Assembly: GCA_018377375.1 (NCBI GenBank)
Contig: JAGZZN010000022.1
Location: 1 to 28,715 of the forward strand
Reading direction: 5' to 3'
Source of the DNA: Streptococcus parasanguinis
Lineage (GTDB): Bacteria; Bacillota; Bacilli; Lactobacillales; Streptococcaceae
DNA length: 28,715 nucleotides
This document shows, piece by piece, positions 8,074-16,600 of the stretch (position 1 is the first letter of the stretch; each line of letters opens with the position of its first letter). Both the position numbers and the translations under genes were made by a program. Under the pieces are notes generated by a model. That model did no database searches and was not told the DNA's origin. It worked only from the letters and a program-made list of their open reading frames with translations.

Positions 8074-8082
8074 ATTGTATCA
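8074..8082 (-). promoter_or_regulatory. har extended -10 promoter
   Basis: On the minus strand TGATACAAT (extended -10, TACAAT at 8074-8079) lies about 25 bp upstream of the start codon. No good -35 is seen. Confidence 0.55.
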
Positions 8083-8169
8083 AACCCATTTTAAAAAGTC
8101 TGAAATCTGCTACGGGATTTTTTAGGAGATCATGGGAAGGGGGAAAGAGGGACAAGAAGTCTCGTTTCG

Positions 8170-8178
8170 TGGTATAAT
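8170..8178 (+). promoter_or_regulatory. truB extended -10 promoter with short leader hairpin
   Basis: TGGTATAAT (TATAAT 8173-8178) is followed by a small hairpin GTGACC/GGTCAC (8188-8193/8199-8204) in the leader. The Shine-Dalgarno before truB is weak (AGAAAG). Confidence 0.65.
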
Positions 8179-8230
8179 AAGAGGTCGGTGACCCGGATGG
8201 TCACACAACCAGTTAGAAAGAATAAATCAA

Positions 8231-9127
8231 ATGAACGGAATTATCAATGTAAAAAAAGAAGCAGGAATGACTTCACATGATGTGGTCTTTAAACTGCGAA
8301 AAATCTTAGGCACCAAGAAGATTGGCCATGGAGGAACTCTGGACCCGGATGTGGTGGGGGTACTTCCGATTGCTGTAGGAAAGGCGACCCGGATGGTTGA
8401 ATTTATGCAGGATGAGGGTAAAATCTACGAGGGAGAAATCACTTTGGGATTCTCTACCACGACGGAAGATGCCAGCGGGGAAATCGTTGAGCGGACGCCA
8501 GTAGAAGCACCTTTAGATGCAGCAGAGGTAGATAGTATGATTGCCCAGATGGTGGGAGAGATCGAGCAGGTACCCCCCATGTATTCAGCGGTCAAGGTCA
8601 ATGGGCGTAAGCTTTATGAATATGCACGGGCAGGAGAAGAAGTGGAACGCCCTGTCCGGCAGGTAACCATTTATGAATTCATGCGCACCAGTGAGATCGG
8701 CTATGAGACAGGTCTAGCCCGTTTTCGTTTCCGGGTTAAATGCAGCAAGGGGACTTATATCCGGACCTTGTCGGTGGATCTGGGACAAAAGCTAGGCTAT
8801 GCAGCTCATATGTCTTACTTGACACGAACTAGTGCCGCTGGATTGTCACTGGATGATGCCCTGACCTTGGAAGAGCTTGCTGGAAAAGTAGCGAAAGGAG
8901 ATTTGAGCTTCCTTCATCCTCTTGAAATTGGGACAGGAGATCTAGAAAAAGTAGAGCTGACAGCAGAAGAGGTTGGCGAAGTCCAAGTAGGACGCTTTAT
9001 TCCAGTCGAGAGCGAAGCCAGAGAGTTAGCTGCTTTTTACCAAGGGAAATTGGTAGCCATTTTAGAAAAAAGGGAAGAACTTTACAAACCTCGAAAAGTT
9101 TTTCTAACAGAAAGTGTGTTACAATAA
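8231..9127 (+). CDS. truB: tRNA pseudouridine-55 synthase TruB
   Basis: A 298-residue enzyme that converts U55 to pseudouridine in the T-loop of nearly all tRNAs. The catalytic motif GHGGTLDPDVVGVLP is present with Asp38 as nucleophile. Also visible are the conserved PPMYSAVKVNGRKLYEYAR stretch and the KCSKGTYIRTL motif. The C-terminal part (about 225-298) is the PUA-like domain. The N-terminal MNGIINVKKEAGMTSHDVV is the usual TruB start, which fixes ATG 8231 despite its weak ribosome site. ribF follows with only four bases between stop and start; this truB-ribF pairing is widespread in Firmicutes. Confidence 0.97.
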   Translation: MNGIINVKKEAGMTSHDVVFKLRKILGTKKIGHGGTLDPDVVGVLPIAVGKATRMVEFMQDEGKIYEGEITLGFSTTTEDASGEIVERTPVEAPLDAAEVDSMIAQMVGEIEQVPPMYSAVKVNGRKLYEYARAGEEVERPVRQVTIYEFMRTSEIGYETGLARFRFRVKCSKGTYIRTLSVDLGQKLGYAAHMSYLTRTSAAGLSLDDALTLEELAGKVAKGDLSFLHPLEIGTGDLEKVELTAEEVGEVQVGRFIPVESEARELAAFYQGKLVAILEKREELYKPRKVFLTESVLQ

Positions 9128-9131
9128 ATTC

Positions 9132-10052
9132 ATGAATATTCGTACGATAACTACTGCTAACCAGATCCACTTGGAGAATGAGACAGTTTTGGTTCTGGGC
9201 TACTTTGATGGCCTGCATCTGGGGCATCAAGAACTTTTTAAAAAGGCGCGTCAGATCGCGGATGAAAAAGGCTTGAAGGTTGCTTTGTTAACCTTCCCTG
9301 AATCTCCTAAGTTGGCCTTTGTTCGCTACCAACCAGAATTGTTGCTCCATTTGCAAAGTCCTGAGGATCGGTTCCAAAAATTAAACGAACTAGGAGTGGA
9401 TGAGCTCTTTCTCATTGATTTTACGACTGATTTTGCTTCTAAAACAGCCAAAGAATTTGTTGATCAATTTGTCAAAGCCTTGAGGGCCCGAGTTTTAATT
9501 GCTGGATTTGATTATAGTTTTGGCTCTGATAAGAAAACGGCCTCTGACTTAGCTGATTATTTTGATGGTCAAGTGGAAGTCATTTCCCCTGTATTGGATC
9601 AGGGTGAAAAGATTAGTTCGACCCGCATTCGTCAAGCTATCCTAGAAGGACGCGTCCACGAAGCTGCCCGTCTACTTGGTCACCCTTTATCCAGTCGGGG
9701 AATCGTGGTGCACGGGGATGCGCGTGGCCGCACCATTGGCTATCCTACCGCCAATTTAGCACCGATTGACCGGACCTATTTACCATCAGATGGGGTTTAT
9801 GTAGTGGATGTCGATTTTAAAGGGCAGACCTACCGTGGCATGGCTTCTGTCGGGAAAAATGTCACCTTTGATGGAAAAGAGCTTCGTTTCGAAGTCAATC
9901 TCTTTGATTTTACAGGAGATATCTACGGTCATACCCTGACCATTCATTGGTTAGATAAGATTCGAGAGATGGTCAAATTCGATGGAATCGATCAACTAGT
10001 GGCGCAACTAGAAGAAGATGAAGCAGTTTCACGAAACTGGACCAAGGATTAG
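9132..10052 (+). CDS. ribF: Bifunctional riboflavin kinase / FAD synthetase RibF
   Basis: A 306-residue cytoplasmic enzyme that phosphorylates riboflavin to FMN and adenylates FMN to FAD. The N-terminal FMN adenylyltransferase domain shows LGYFDGLHLGHQELF and ISSTRIRQAI (nucleotidyltransferase signature). The C-terminal flavokinase domain shows GRTIGYPTANL and DGVYVV. The start at 9132 is chosen because it gives a normal N-terminus and lies four bases after the truB stop. The longer frame from 9114 would lie inside truB. There is no clear Shine-Dalgarno, so translation is probably coupled to truB. It supplies the FAD needed by the flavoprotein encoded next door on the other strand. Confidence 0.96.
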   Translation: MNIRTITTANQIHLENETVLVLGYFDGLHLGHQELFKKARQIADEKGLKVALLTFPESPKLAFVRYQPELLLHLQSPEDRFQKLNELGVDELFLIDFTTDFASKTAKEFVDQFVKALRARVLIAGFDYSFGSDKKTASDLADYFDGQVEVISPVLDQGEKISSTRIRQAILEGRVHEAARLLGHPLSSRGIVVHGDARGRTIGYPTANLAPIDRTYLPSDGVYVVDVDFKGQTYRGMASVGKNVTFDGKELRFEVNLFDFTGDIYGHTLTIHWLDKIREMVKFDGIDQLVAQLEEDEAVSRNWTKD

Positions 10053-10075
10053 GAGCTTTCCTAATCCTTTTTTTG
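10044..10075 (+). terminator. truB-ribF terminator
   Basis: AAGGATTAGGA and TCCTAATCCTT pair around a short loop, followed by seven T. The hairpin overlaps the ribF stop codon (10050-10052). Confidence 0.92.
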
Positions 10076-10156
10076 GTGCCTCTTCTTGGGAAAAATGAAA
10101 GGGATTTCTTTTTTCCACTAAAATTCAGAAAAATCGTCGAGAAATCAAAAAAGCGC

Positions 10157-10185
10157 TTTTCAAGCACCTATTTTTTTTGTATAAT
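10157..10185 (+). promoter_or_regulatory. spxA promoter
   Basis: A perfect TATAAT (10180-10185) is preceded by a run of T and, at 17 bp, by TTTTCA (10157-10162) as a moderate -35. The leader to the spxA ATG is about 33 nt. Confidence 0.6.
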
Positions 10186-10224
10186 AGAGTCAGATAGTTA
10201 TATATAAAAAAAGAAGTGAACCAC

Positions 10225-10626
10225 ATGATTACATTATTTTTATCGCCGAGTTGTACATCATGTCGAAAAGCTCGGGCTTGGTTAAAAAAGCACGATGTTC
10301 CATTTAAAGAACACAATATTATGACAAGTCCTTTGAGCAAACAGGAGTTGACAAGTATATTGGCCTTGACCGAAAACGGAACAGACGACATTATTTCAAC
10401 TCGTTCAAAAATTTTTCAAAAATTGGATGTTGATGTTGAAGATTTATCCATCTCAGCCTTGATACGTCTGATTGAGGAAAATCCAAGTCTCTTGCGGAGA
10501 CCGATTATTTTAGATAACAAACGCATGCAGATTGGCTTTAACGAAGACGAAATTCGGGCCTTCTTGCCACGGAGTTATCGCAAACAAGAGTTACGCTCTG
10601 CCACTCTAAGAGCAGAAATAAACTAA
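10225..10626 (+). CDS. spxA: Spx-family transcriptional regulator
   Basis: A 133-residue ArsC-fold protein that binds the C-terminal domain of the RNA polymerase alpha subunit and redirects transcription under disulfide and envelope stress. The redox switch CTSC (Cys10-x-x-Cys13) is intact, and the conserved RPIILDNKRMQIGFNEDEIR block is present. The start ATG at 10225 gives the family N-terminus MITLFLSPSC; an in-frame GTG nine bases upstream is less likely because the Shine-Dalgarno-like AGAAG is then too close. Streptococci carry two paralogues. The neighbourhood (UPF0223, monophosphatase, rsmF, pst) suggests the SpxA1 type, but this is inferred. The UPF0223 gene starts 12 bp after it. Confidence 0.92.
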   Translation: MITLFLSPSCTSCRKARAWLKKHDVPFKEHNIMTSPLSKQELTSILALTENGTDDIISTRSKIFQKLDVDVEDLSISALIRLIEENPSLLRRPIILDNKRMQIGFNEDEIRAFLPRSYRKQELRSATLRAEIN

Positions 10627-10638
10627 GAAGTATGTCGA

Positions 10639-10917
10639 ATGCAAAAAAATTATAGTTACCCACTGGACTTATCGTGGAGCACTGAAGAGCTTGCTTCAGT
10701 GCTTTCTTTTTTCAATAAAGTTGAAGAAGCCTATGAAAGTAAGGTAGAGGCCAAAGAATACATGGAAGCCCACCGCGCTTTTAAGAAGGTCGTGCCTAGT
10801 ATCGGAGAAGAAAAGCGTCTTGGACGGGAGTTCGAAGAAGTGAGCGGTTATTCTCTCTATCGTGCGACCCAGGCTGCAAAGCAAAAAGAGGAAGGATGGT
10901 TTTCTCTTGAAGAATAA
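10639..10917 (+). CDS. UPF0223 family protein
   Basis: A 92-residue, highly charged, mostly helical soluble protein of the UPF0223 family (B. subtilis YktA type). The opening YSYPLDLSWSTEE and the later AYESKVEAKEYMEAHRAFK are the recognisable parts. No catalytic motif or membrane segment is seen and the function is unknown to me. It lies between spxA (12-bp gap) and the monophosphatase gene, whose start overlaps its 3' end by 11 bp. The three are therefore almost certainly one transcript, as in other streptococci. Confidence 0.9.
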   Translation: MQKNYSYPLDLSWSTEELASVLSFFNKVEEAYESKVEAKEYMEAHRAFKKVVPSIGEEKRLGREFEEVSGYSLYRATQAAKQKEEGWFSLEE

Positions 10918-11677
10918 ATTAGAGTTTGCCAAACAAATCGTTTTAGAGGCTGGAGACTACTTGCGTCTTCATCTCCATGATGACTTGATGATCTCAAAGA
11001 AGACAGGGCCGACAGATTTAGTCACCCAGATGGACCAACAGGTTCAAAAGGATTTGGTCGATAAAATCACACATCGCTACCCAGAAGATCGGATTTTTGC
11101 GGAGGAAGATGGCCTTCGCTCACCGATTTCAGAAGGATCCGTTTGGGTGATTGATCCTATTGATGGGACCAATAATTTTGTGACCCAAAAGGAAGATTTT
11201 GCTGTGATGGTGGCCTATTTTGAAGACGGAATTGGTCAGTTTGGCCTGATCTACGATGTGATGAGGGATCACCTTTTTTACGGGGGTGGAGAATTCCCTG
11301 TTTATCGCAATGAGGTTGAACTGACGCCCTTTGTGGACCAACCTCTGGAAAACTTTTTGATTGCTTCAAATGTCGGTATGCTTGAGAAAAATGACTGGGG
11401 CATGGCCGATCTTGGAATGGACTCTCTTGGCATTCGGGTCTACGGAAGTGCCGGTATTAGTTTTTCAAAAATTCTCTCAGGTGGGATTCTAGCTTATTTT
11501 AGCTACATCTGGCCCTGGGATTATGCCGCAGCTGCGATCATGGGGGAACAGTTGGGCTATACCGTTTTAAATCTAAATGGAGATAAACCTAATTACCAGT
11601 CAGTGGAACCCATTATGATGGTTCCAAAAGTGAAGTTAACAGAAATTCAAACCTATCTTAAGAAAGGGAGAAGTTAA
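10907..11677 (+). CDS. Inositol monophosphatase family protein
   Basis: A 256-residue Mg2+-dependent, Li+-sensitive-type phosphatase. Metal-binding motifs are complete: FAEEDG (Glu66/67), WVIDPIDGTNNF (Asp83, Asp86) and WPWDYAAA near the C-terminus. Substrates in this family range from inositol phosphates to 3'-phosphoadenosine phosphates and NADP; the sequence does not decide. The start is taken as TTG 10907 (protein MKNKLEFAKQ...), with AGGAAGG upstream. An upstream in-frame ATG at 10862 would add 15 residues buried in the previous gene and is unlikely. rsmF begins at the very next base after its stop. Confidence 0.9.
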   Translation: MKNKLEFAKQIVLEAGDYLRLHLHDDLMISKKTGPTDLVTQMDQQVQKDLVDKITHRYPEDRIFAEEDGLRSPISEGSVWVIDPIDGTNNFVTQKEDFAVMVAYFEDGIGQFGLIYDVMRDHLFYGGGEFPVYRNEVELTPFVDQPLENFLIASNVGMLEKNDWGMADLGMDSLGIRVYGSAGISFSKILSGGILAYFSYIWPWDYAAAAIMGEQLGYTVLNLNGDKPNYQSVEPIMMVPKVKLTEIQTYLKKGRS

Positions 11678-12982
11678 ATGAATTTTCCCAATGGTTTTAA
11701 AGAAAAATACCAGCATCTTCTAGGTGAGGATGCTGCTGCTTTTTTTGCAACCTTTGAGCAAGAAGCAGTATCGGCCTTTCGGACTAATCCCCTGAAAGAA
11801 GCGCAAAAATCATTTGATGAACCGATTCCCAATACCCCTTGGGGACATTATGGAAAGGTCTCAGGAAAATCCATCGAGCACGCAACGGGCTTGGTCTATT
11901 CGCAAGAACCAGCAGCTCAGATGGTGGCACAAGTCGCTCAGCCGAAGCCAGGGATGAAGGTCCTAGACTTAGCCGCAGCACCTGGTGGTAAGACGACGCA
12001 ACTCTTGTCTTATTTGGACAATCAAGGACTCTTGGTCTCCAATGAAATCCACAAGGGACGCTCGAAAATTCTCGTAGAGAATGTCGAACGCTTCGGTGCC
12101 CGAAATGTATTGGTAACCAATGAGTCAGCCGATCGTCTGGCAAAAGTTTTCTCAGGCTTTTTTGATCTGATTGTATTAGATGCTCCTTGTTCGGGTGAGG
12201 GGATGTTTCGTAAGCAACTAGATGCCATGGACTATTGGTCTGTCGAATATCCTCGAGAGTGTAGTCTTCTTCAAAGAGAAATTCTGGAGGATGCCCTCAA
12301 GATGTTGGTTCCAGGAGGTTCCTTGGTTTATTCAACCTGTACCTGGGCTCCTGAGGAAAATGAAGAGATCGTATCCTGGCTTGTGGAAAACTATGATCTG
12401 GAGCTGGAAACGATCGAGAAGATCAATGGTATGGCAGAAGGCATTGACTATCCAGAAACGGCGCGGATGTATCCTCATCTCTTTAAAGGGGAGGGCCAAT
12501 TTGTCGCTCGCTTCCGCTATCTAGGAGAGAATCGGCCTGCTAAAATCCCTTCCAAAAAGAACCAATTATCTGCAGAACAAAAGAAATGGTGGCAGGAGTT
12601 TGCTAAGAAACACTTGAAGATCACTCTAGAAGGTGTCCTCGAAACCTTTGGGGACGAGCTATATTTGGTTCCACTTGGTTTACCAGATTTGCGAAAAGTA
12701 AAAATTGCCCGAAATGGCTTGCACCTAGGAACCTTCAAGAAAAATCGATTTGAACCTAGTTTTGCCCTTGGTCTAGCTCTGAAACCGAGTGAAGTCAAAG
12801 AGACCGTTTCGATCACGCCTGAGGACTTTGTTCATTATGTGGCGGGAGAGACAGTTCAATTGAAGGAAACGCATCCAAATGGATGGTACCAGGTTCTTGT
12901 AGAAGGCAATGGTTTGGGCTTTGCTAAAGTGACCGGACAGACCCTGAAAAATTTCTATCCAAAGGGGCTTCGCTTTAGGTAA
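11678..12982 (+). CDS. rsmF: RsmF/NSUN-type rRNA 5-methylcytosine methyltransferase
   Basis: A 434-residue SAM-dependent RNA m5C methyltransferase of the RsmB/RsmF (NOL1/NOP2/Sun) family, probably acting on 16S rRNA. The SAM loop is VLDLAAAPGGKTTQLL (95-110). The two family cysteines are in DAPCSGEGM (Cys171) and STCTWAPEE (Cys221), one forming the covalent intermediate and the other assisting release. The C-terminal 130 residues form the PUA-like RNA-binding part found in Gram-positive RsmF. The exact target nucleotide cannot be read from sequence. AAGGGAG precedes the ATG, which abuts the previous stop codon. pstS starts 106 bp downstream behind its own promoter. Confidence 0.92.
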   Translation: MNFPNGFKEKYQHLLGEDAAAFFATFEQEAVSAFRTNPLKEAQKSFDEPIPNTPWGHYGKVSGKSIEHATGLVYSQEPAAQMVAQVAQPKPGMKVLDLAAAPGGKTTQLLSYLDNQGLLVSNEIHKGRSKILVENVERFGARNVLVTNESADRLAKVFSGFFDLIVLDAPCSGEGMFRKQLDAMDYWSVEYPRECSLLQREILEDALKMLVPGGSLVYSTCTWAPEENEEIVSWLVENYDLELETIEKINGMAEGIDYPETARMYPHLFKGEGQFVARFRYLGENRPAKIPSKKNQLSAEQKKWWQEFAKKHLKITLEGVLETFGDELYLVPLGLPDLRKVKIARNGLHLGTFKKNRFEPSFALGLALKPSEVKETVSITPEDFVHYVAGETVQLKETHPNGWYQVLVEGNGLGFAKVTGQTLKNFYPKGLRFR

Positions 12983-13007
12983 AATGCTGGGCAAAGAACC
13001 CGTTCTA

Positions 13008-13016
13008 TGATATAGT
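13008..13016 (+). promoter_or_regulatory. pst operon extended -10 promoter
   Basis: TGATATAGT (extended -10) lies 73 bp before the pstS start, with no good -35, as expected of a promoter needing an activator. I cannot identify a certain PhoP/PnpR box. Confidence 0.5.
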
Positions 13017-13024
13017 GGAAGTAC

Positions 13025-13073
13025 AGTTTTTTTGAAAAAAACTTGTCAAAATCATAAGTGAAATAGTGAAATA
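13025..13073 (+). promoter_or_regulatory. pstS leader: A/T palindrome and tandem 8-bp repeat
   Basis: Positions 13025-13043 are a 19-base odd palindrome (AG, seven T, G, seven A, CT). Positions 13058-13073 are a perfect tandem repeat GTGAAATA-GTGAAATA. Both lie between the candidate -10 and the pstS ribosome site and may be regulatory. The function is inferred only from position. Confidence 0.4.
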
Positions 13074-13088
13074 TCAAGGAGACATGAT

Positions 13089-13955
13089 TTGAAAAAGTCT
13101 AAAAAGCTGATCCTAGGACTAGCGACGATCGCATTAGCAGGAAGTTTATCTGCTTGTGCTTCTTGGATCAATCGCGGAGAATCCATCACTGCTGTTGGAT
13201 CCACTGCCTTGCAACCCTTGGTTGAAGGAGTGGTAGATCGCTACATTGAAGAACATCCTGGTAAGATTGTGAATGTACAAGGAGGAGGTTCTGGTACAGG
13301 ACTTTCACAAGTTCAATCAGGTGCTGTGGACATCGGAAATAGTGACCTGTTTGCAGAGGAAAAGTCTGGGATCGATGCCTCTAGTCTGGTCGATCATCAG
13401 GTAGCCGTAGCAGGGACAGCCATCATTGCCAATAAAAATATCTCGATCGACAATCTGACAACGGAGCAATTGCGAAAGATCTTTACTGGTGAATATACCA
13501 ACTGGAAGCAGTTGGGAGGTCCAGATCTTGAGATCACCATTGTGAATCGTGCAGTTGGTTCTGGTAGCCGTGCTGTCTTTGATGCCATTATCATGGATGG
13601 CAAACAACCCAAGCAGGCCCAAGAGCAAGACTCTAATGGAATGGTGAAAAACATCGTTTCTCAAACTCCAGGAGCCATCTCTTATCTAGCCTTTACCTAC
13701 TTGGATAGCAGTGTCAAAACCATGAAGCTCAATGGTTATCAACCAACCAAAGCCAATGTCGTCAACAACAACTGGCCAATCTGGTCTTACGAACATATGT
13801 ATACCAAGGGAAAACCCAATGAGTTGTCTAAAAAATTCATTGACTACATGATGACGGATGAAGTTCAGCAAAAAGTTGTTGGCAAGATGGGCTATATTCC
13901 AATCAATGATATGAAAGTCACCCGTGATTTAAAAGGGAATGTGACAAAAAAATAA
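13089..13955 (+). CDS. pstS: Phosphate ABC transporter substrate-binding lipoprotein PstS
   Basis: A 288-residue lipoprotein that captures phosphate outside the membrane and delivers it to PstCA. The N-terminal signal ends in a lipobox LSAC (Cys23 lipidated). Phosphate-binding loops are visible: AVGSTALQPL, GGGSGTGLSQV, DIGNSDL and NRAVGSGSR. The start is TTG 13089 with AAGGAG seven bases upstream. The nearby ATG at 13084 is out of frame and runs into a stop after two codons. It is the first gene of a six-gene operon with small gaps. Confidence 0.95.
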   Translation: MKKSKKLILGLATIALAGSLSACASWINRGESITAVGSTALQPLVEGVVDRYIEEHPGKIVNVQGGGSGTGLSQVQSGAVDIGNSDLFAEEKSGIDASSLVDHQVAVAGTAIIANKNISIDNLTTEQLRKIFTGEYTNWKQLGGPDLEITIVNRAVGSGSRAVFDAIIMDGKQPKQAQEQDSNGMVKNIVSQTPGAISYLAFTYLDSSVKTMKLNGYQPTKANVVNNNWPIWSYEHMYTKGKPNELSKKFIDYMMTDEVQQKVVGKMGYIPINDMKVTRDLKGNVTKK

Positions 13956-13971
13956 AAGAATTAGGTAAAAA

Positions 13972-14883
13972 ATGAACGAAGTAGCAAAAAAAATGCTGAC
14001 GAAATCAAAAAACTCCCGCCTAGAAAAATTTGGGAAAACCATTACCTTTCTATGTATGAGTTTGATTGTTGTCGTCGTTGCCATGATTTTGATTTTCGTG
14101 GCCCAAAAAGGTTTATCGACTTTCTTTGTTAATAAAGTCAATATCTTTAGTTTTCTATTTGGGAGCTCTTGGAATCCTGCTGCGAAGGAATTTGGAGCCC
14201 TACCCATGATTTTAGGTTCCTTTATTGTAACCTTGCTTTCTGCCCTCTTGGCAACGCCGTTTGCCATTGGTGCAGCTGTTTTCATGACAGAAGTCTCCCC
14301 CAAAGGAGCTCGTTTCTTGCAACCAGCCATTGAGCTTTTGGTGGGAATTCCTTCAGTTGTTTACGGATTTATTGGCCTTCAAGTGGTCGTTCCATTTACG
14401 CGTAGTCTCTTTGGAGGAACCGGTTTTGGGATTCTCTCAGGGGTCTTTGTCCTCTTTGTTATGATCCTGCCAACTGTTACCTTTATGACGACCGATAGCC
14501 TCCGAGCTGTGCCCCGTCATTACCGGGAAGCTAGTATGGCCATGGGTGCGACCCGCTGGCAAACCATTTGGCATGTCACGCTCAAGGCAGCTCGCTCTGG
14601 AATCTTTACAGCGGTCGTCTTTGGAATGGCGCGTGCCTTTGGGGAAGCCTTGGCTATCCAGATGGTGGTCGGAAACTCGGCAGTGGTACCAACCTCGCTC
14701 ACCACACCAGCTTCCACCCTCACCTCTATTTTGACCATGGGAATTGGAAATACCGTCATGGGTACGGTCAATAACAATGTTCTTTGGTCACTCGCCTTGG
14801 TATTGCTCCTTATGAGTCTTGCCTTTAACAGTGTGATTAAACTGATTACGAAAGAAAGAGGTAAGAAGAACTATGCACGCTAA
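13972..14883 (+). CDS. pstC: Phosphate ABC transporter permease PstC
   Basis: A 303-residue inner-membrane permease, one half of the phosphate channel. About six membrane segments are visible. The cytoplasmic coupling loop HYREASMAMGATRWQT carries the EAA motif for binding PstB. The PstC-type stretch ELLVGIPSVVYGFIGL is clear. The ribosome site is weak (TTAGGT). Its 3' end overlaps pstA by 11 bp, implying translational coupling of the two channel halves. Confidence 0.95.
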   Translation: MNEVAKKMLTKSKNSRLEKFGKTITFLCMSLIVVVVAMILIFVAQKGLSTFFVNKVNIFSFLFGSSWNPAAKEFGALPMILGSFIVTLLSALLATPFAIGAAVFMTEVSPKGARFLQPAIELLVGIPSVVYGFIGLQVVVPFTRSLFGGTGFGILSGVFVLFVMILPTVTFMTTDSLRAVPRHYREASMAMGATRWQTIWHVTLKAARSGIFTAVVFGMARAFGEALAIQMVVGNSAVVPTSLTTPASTLTSILTMGIGNTVMGTVNNNVLWSLALVLLLMSLAFNSVIKLITKERGKKNYAR

Positions 14884-15757
14884 ACGAATGGATAAAATTG
14901 CAACAGGAGTACTGTATGCTATTTCAGGGATCATCGTTGCGATTCTTGCCTCATTGATCCTTTATATCTTGGTCCGTGGCTTGCCCCATGTATCTTGGCA
15001 CTTCTTGACTGGGAAATCTTCTTCTTACCAAGCAGGAGGAGGGATCGGAATTCAATTGTATAATTCCTTCTTCCTCTTGGTCATTACCTTGGTGATTTCC
15101 TTCCCACTTTCTCTTGGAGCTGGGATTTACCTCTCTGAGTACGCAAAAAAAGGTCGCTTGACCAATTTGGTTCGGACCTGTATTGAGATCTTGTCTTCCT
15201 TGCCATCTGTCGTTGTAGGTCTCTTTGGTTACTTGGTCTTTGTTGTCCAGTTCAAATATGGATTTTCGATCATTTCAGGGGCCTTGGCCTTGACCGTCTT
15301 TAACCTACCTCAGATGACCCGTAATATCGAAGATAGCTTGCAGCACGTCCATCATACGCAGCGCGAAGCAGGTCTAGCACTGGGCTTGTCTCGCTGGGAA
15401 ACTGTGATCCATGTTGTGGTACCAGAAGCTCTTCCAAGTATTATCACTGGGGTCGTCTTAGCATCAGGACGGATCTTCGGGGAAGCCGCTGCCTTGATCT
15501 ATACAGCAGGTCAATCGGCTCCAGCTCTTGATTGGTCAAACTGGAACATCTTTAGTGTGACGAGTCCGATTTCGATCTTTCGTCAGGCTGAAACCTTGGC
15601 CGTCCATATCTGGAAGGTCAACAGTGAAGGAACCATTCCAGACTCGATCGAAGTCTCAGCCGGTTCTGCCGCAGTTCTTTTGATCTTTATCTTGATCTTT
15701 AACTTTGGAGCCCGCAAACTCGGAAGTTACCTCCATAAAAAACTAACATCTGCTTAA
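14873..15757 (+). CDS. pstA: Phosphate ABC transporter permease PstA
   Basis: A 294-residue membrane partner of PstC with about six transmembrane segments. The coupling loop HTQREAGLALGLSRWET is the EAA motif, and EILSSLPSVVVGLFGYL is the family signature. AAGAGG lies seven bases before ATG 14873. An internal ATG at 14888 is possible but less well placed. The first pstB starts 10 bp downstream. Confidence 0.95.
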   Translation: MHAKRMDKIATGVLYAISGIIVAILASLILYILVRGLPHVSWHFLTGKSSSYQAGGGIGIQLYNSFFLLVITLVISFPLSLGAGIYLSEYAKKGRLTNLVRTCIEILSSLPSVVVGLFGYLVFVVQFKYGFSIISGALALTVFNLPQMTRNIEDSLQHVHHTQREAGLALGLSRWETVIHVVVPEALPSIITGVVLASGRIFGEAAALIYTAGQSAPALDWSNWNIFSVTSPISIFRQAETLAVHIWKVNSEGTIPDSIEVSAGSAAVLLIFILIFNFGARKLGSYLHKKLTSA

Positions 15758-15767
15758 AGGAGAAGAA

Positions 15768-16571
15768 ATGTCAAAATACAATTGGGATGAGAGACACATC
15801 ATTACTTTTCCTGAAGAAAAGGTGGTCCTATCGACCAAAGATTTGCATGTCTATTATGGAACGAACGAGTCCATCAAAGGCGTCGACATGCAGTTTGAAA
15901 AGAATAAGATTACAGCCTTGATTGGCCCTTCAGGATCGGGGAAATCTACCTACCTTCGTAGTTTGAACCGGATGAATGATACCATTGATATTGCGCGTGT
16001 TACGGGTGAAATTTGGTATGAAGGAATCGATGTCAACCGTCCAGATATCAATGTCTATGAAATGCGCAAGCACATCGGGATGGTTTTCCAACGGCCCAAT
16101 CCTTTTGCCAAATCGATTTACAAAAATATCACCTTCCCGCATGAACGTGCTGGTGTGAAAGACAAGAAAGTCTTGGACGAATTGGTCGAAACTTCTTTGA
16201 AACAGGCAGCTCTATGGGATCAGGTCAAGGATGATCTTCACAAATCAGCCCTGACACTTTCAGGCGGTCAACAGCAACGACTTTGTATCGCACGGGCCAT
16301 CTCTGTGAAGCCAGATATCTTGCTTATGGACGAGCCAGCCTCAGCGCTTGATCCGATCGCGACAGCGCAATTAGAAGAAACCATGCTTGAGTTGAAGAAG
16401 GATTACACCATTGTCATTGTGACCCACAGCATGCAACAAGCAGCGCGTGCTAGTGATTATACCGGTTTCTTCTACCTTGGAAACCTCATCGAGTACGATA
16501 AGACTTCGAATATTTTCCAAAATGCGAAATTGCAATCGACCAACGATTATGTATCGGGTCACTTTGGATAA
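15768..16571 (+). CDS. pstB: Phosphate ABC transporter ATPase PstB, first copy (canonical)
   Basis: A 267-residue ATPase that powers PstCA. All nucleotide-binding motifs are standard: Walker A GPSGSGKST, Q-loop VFQRPNPF, signature LSGGQQQR, Walker B ILLMDEPASALDP, and H-loop VTHSMQQA with His220. It has an N-terminal extension of about 15 residues (KYNWDERHIITFPEE) typical of the longer streptococcal PstB paralogue. AAAGGAGAAG precedes the ATG. It is followed 29 bp later by a second, shorter pstB, so a heterodimer is likely, although two homodimeric forms used under different conditions cannot be excluded. Confidence 0.95.
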   Translation: MSKYNWDERHIITFPEEKVVLSTKDLHVYYGTNESIKGVDMQFEKNKITALIGPSGSGKSTYLRSLNRMNDTIDIARVTGEIWYEGIDVNRPDINVYEMRKHIGMVFQRPNPFAKSIYKNITFPHERAGVKDKKVLDELVETSLKQAALWDQVKDDLHKSALTLSGGQQQRLCIARAISVKPDILLMDEPASALDPIATAQLEETMLELKKDYTIVIVTHSMQQAARASDYTGFFYLGNLIEYDKTSNIFQNAKLQSTNDYVSGHFG

Positions 16572-16600
16572 AGTAATATGACAACAAAAAGGAAAATAGA

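Noticed and set aside
13084..13092. ATG ATT TGA mini-frame before pstS
   Set aside because: It is out of frame and two codons long; the TTG at 13089 with AAGGAG upstream explains the region.
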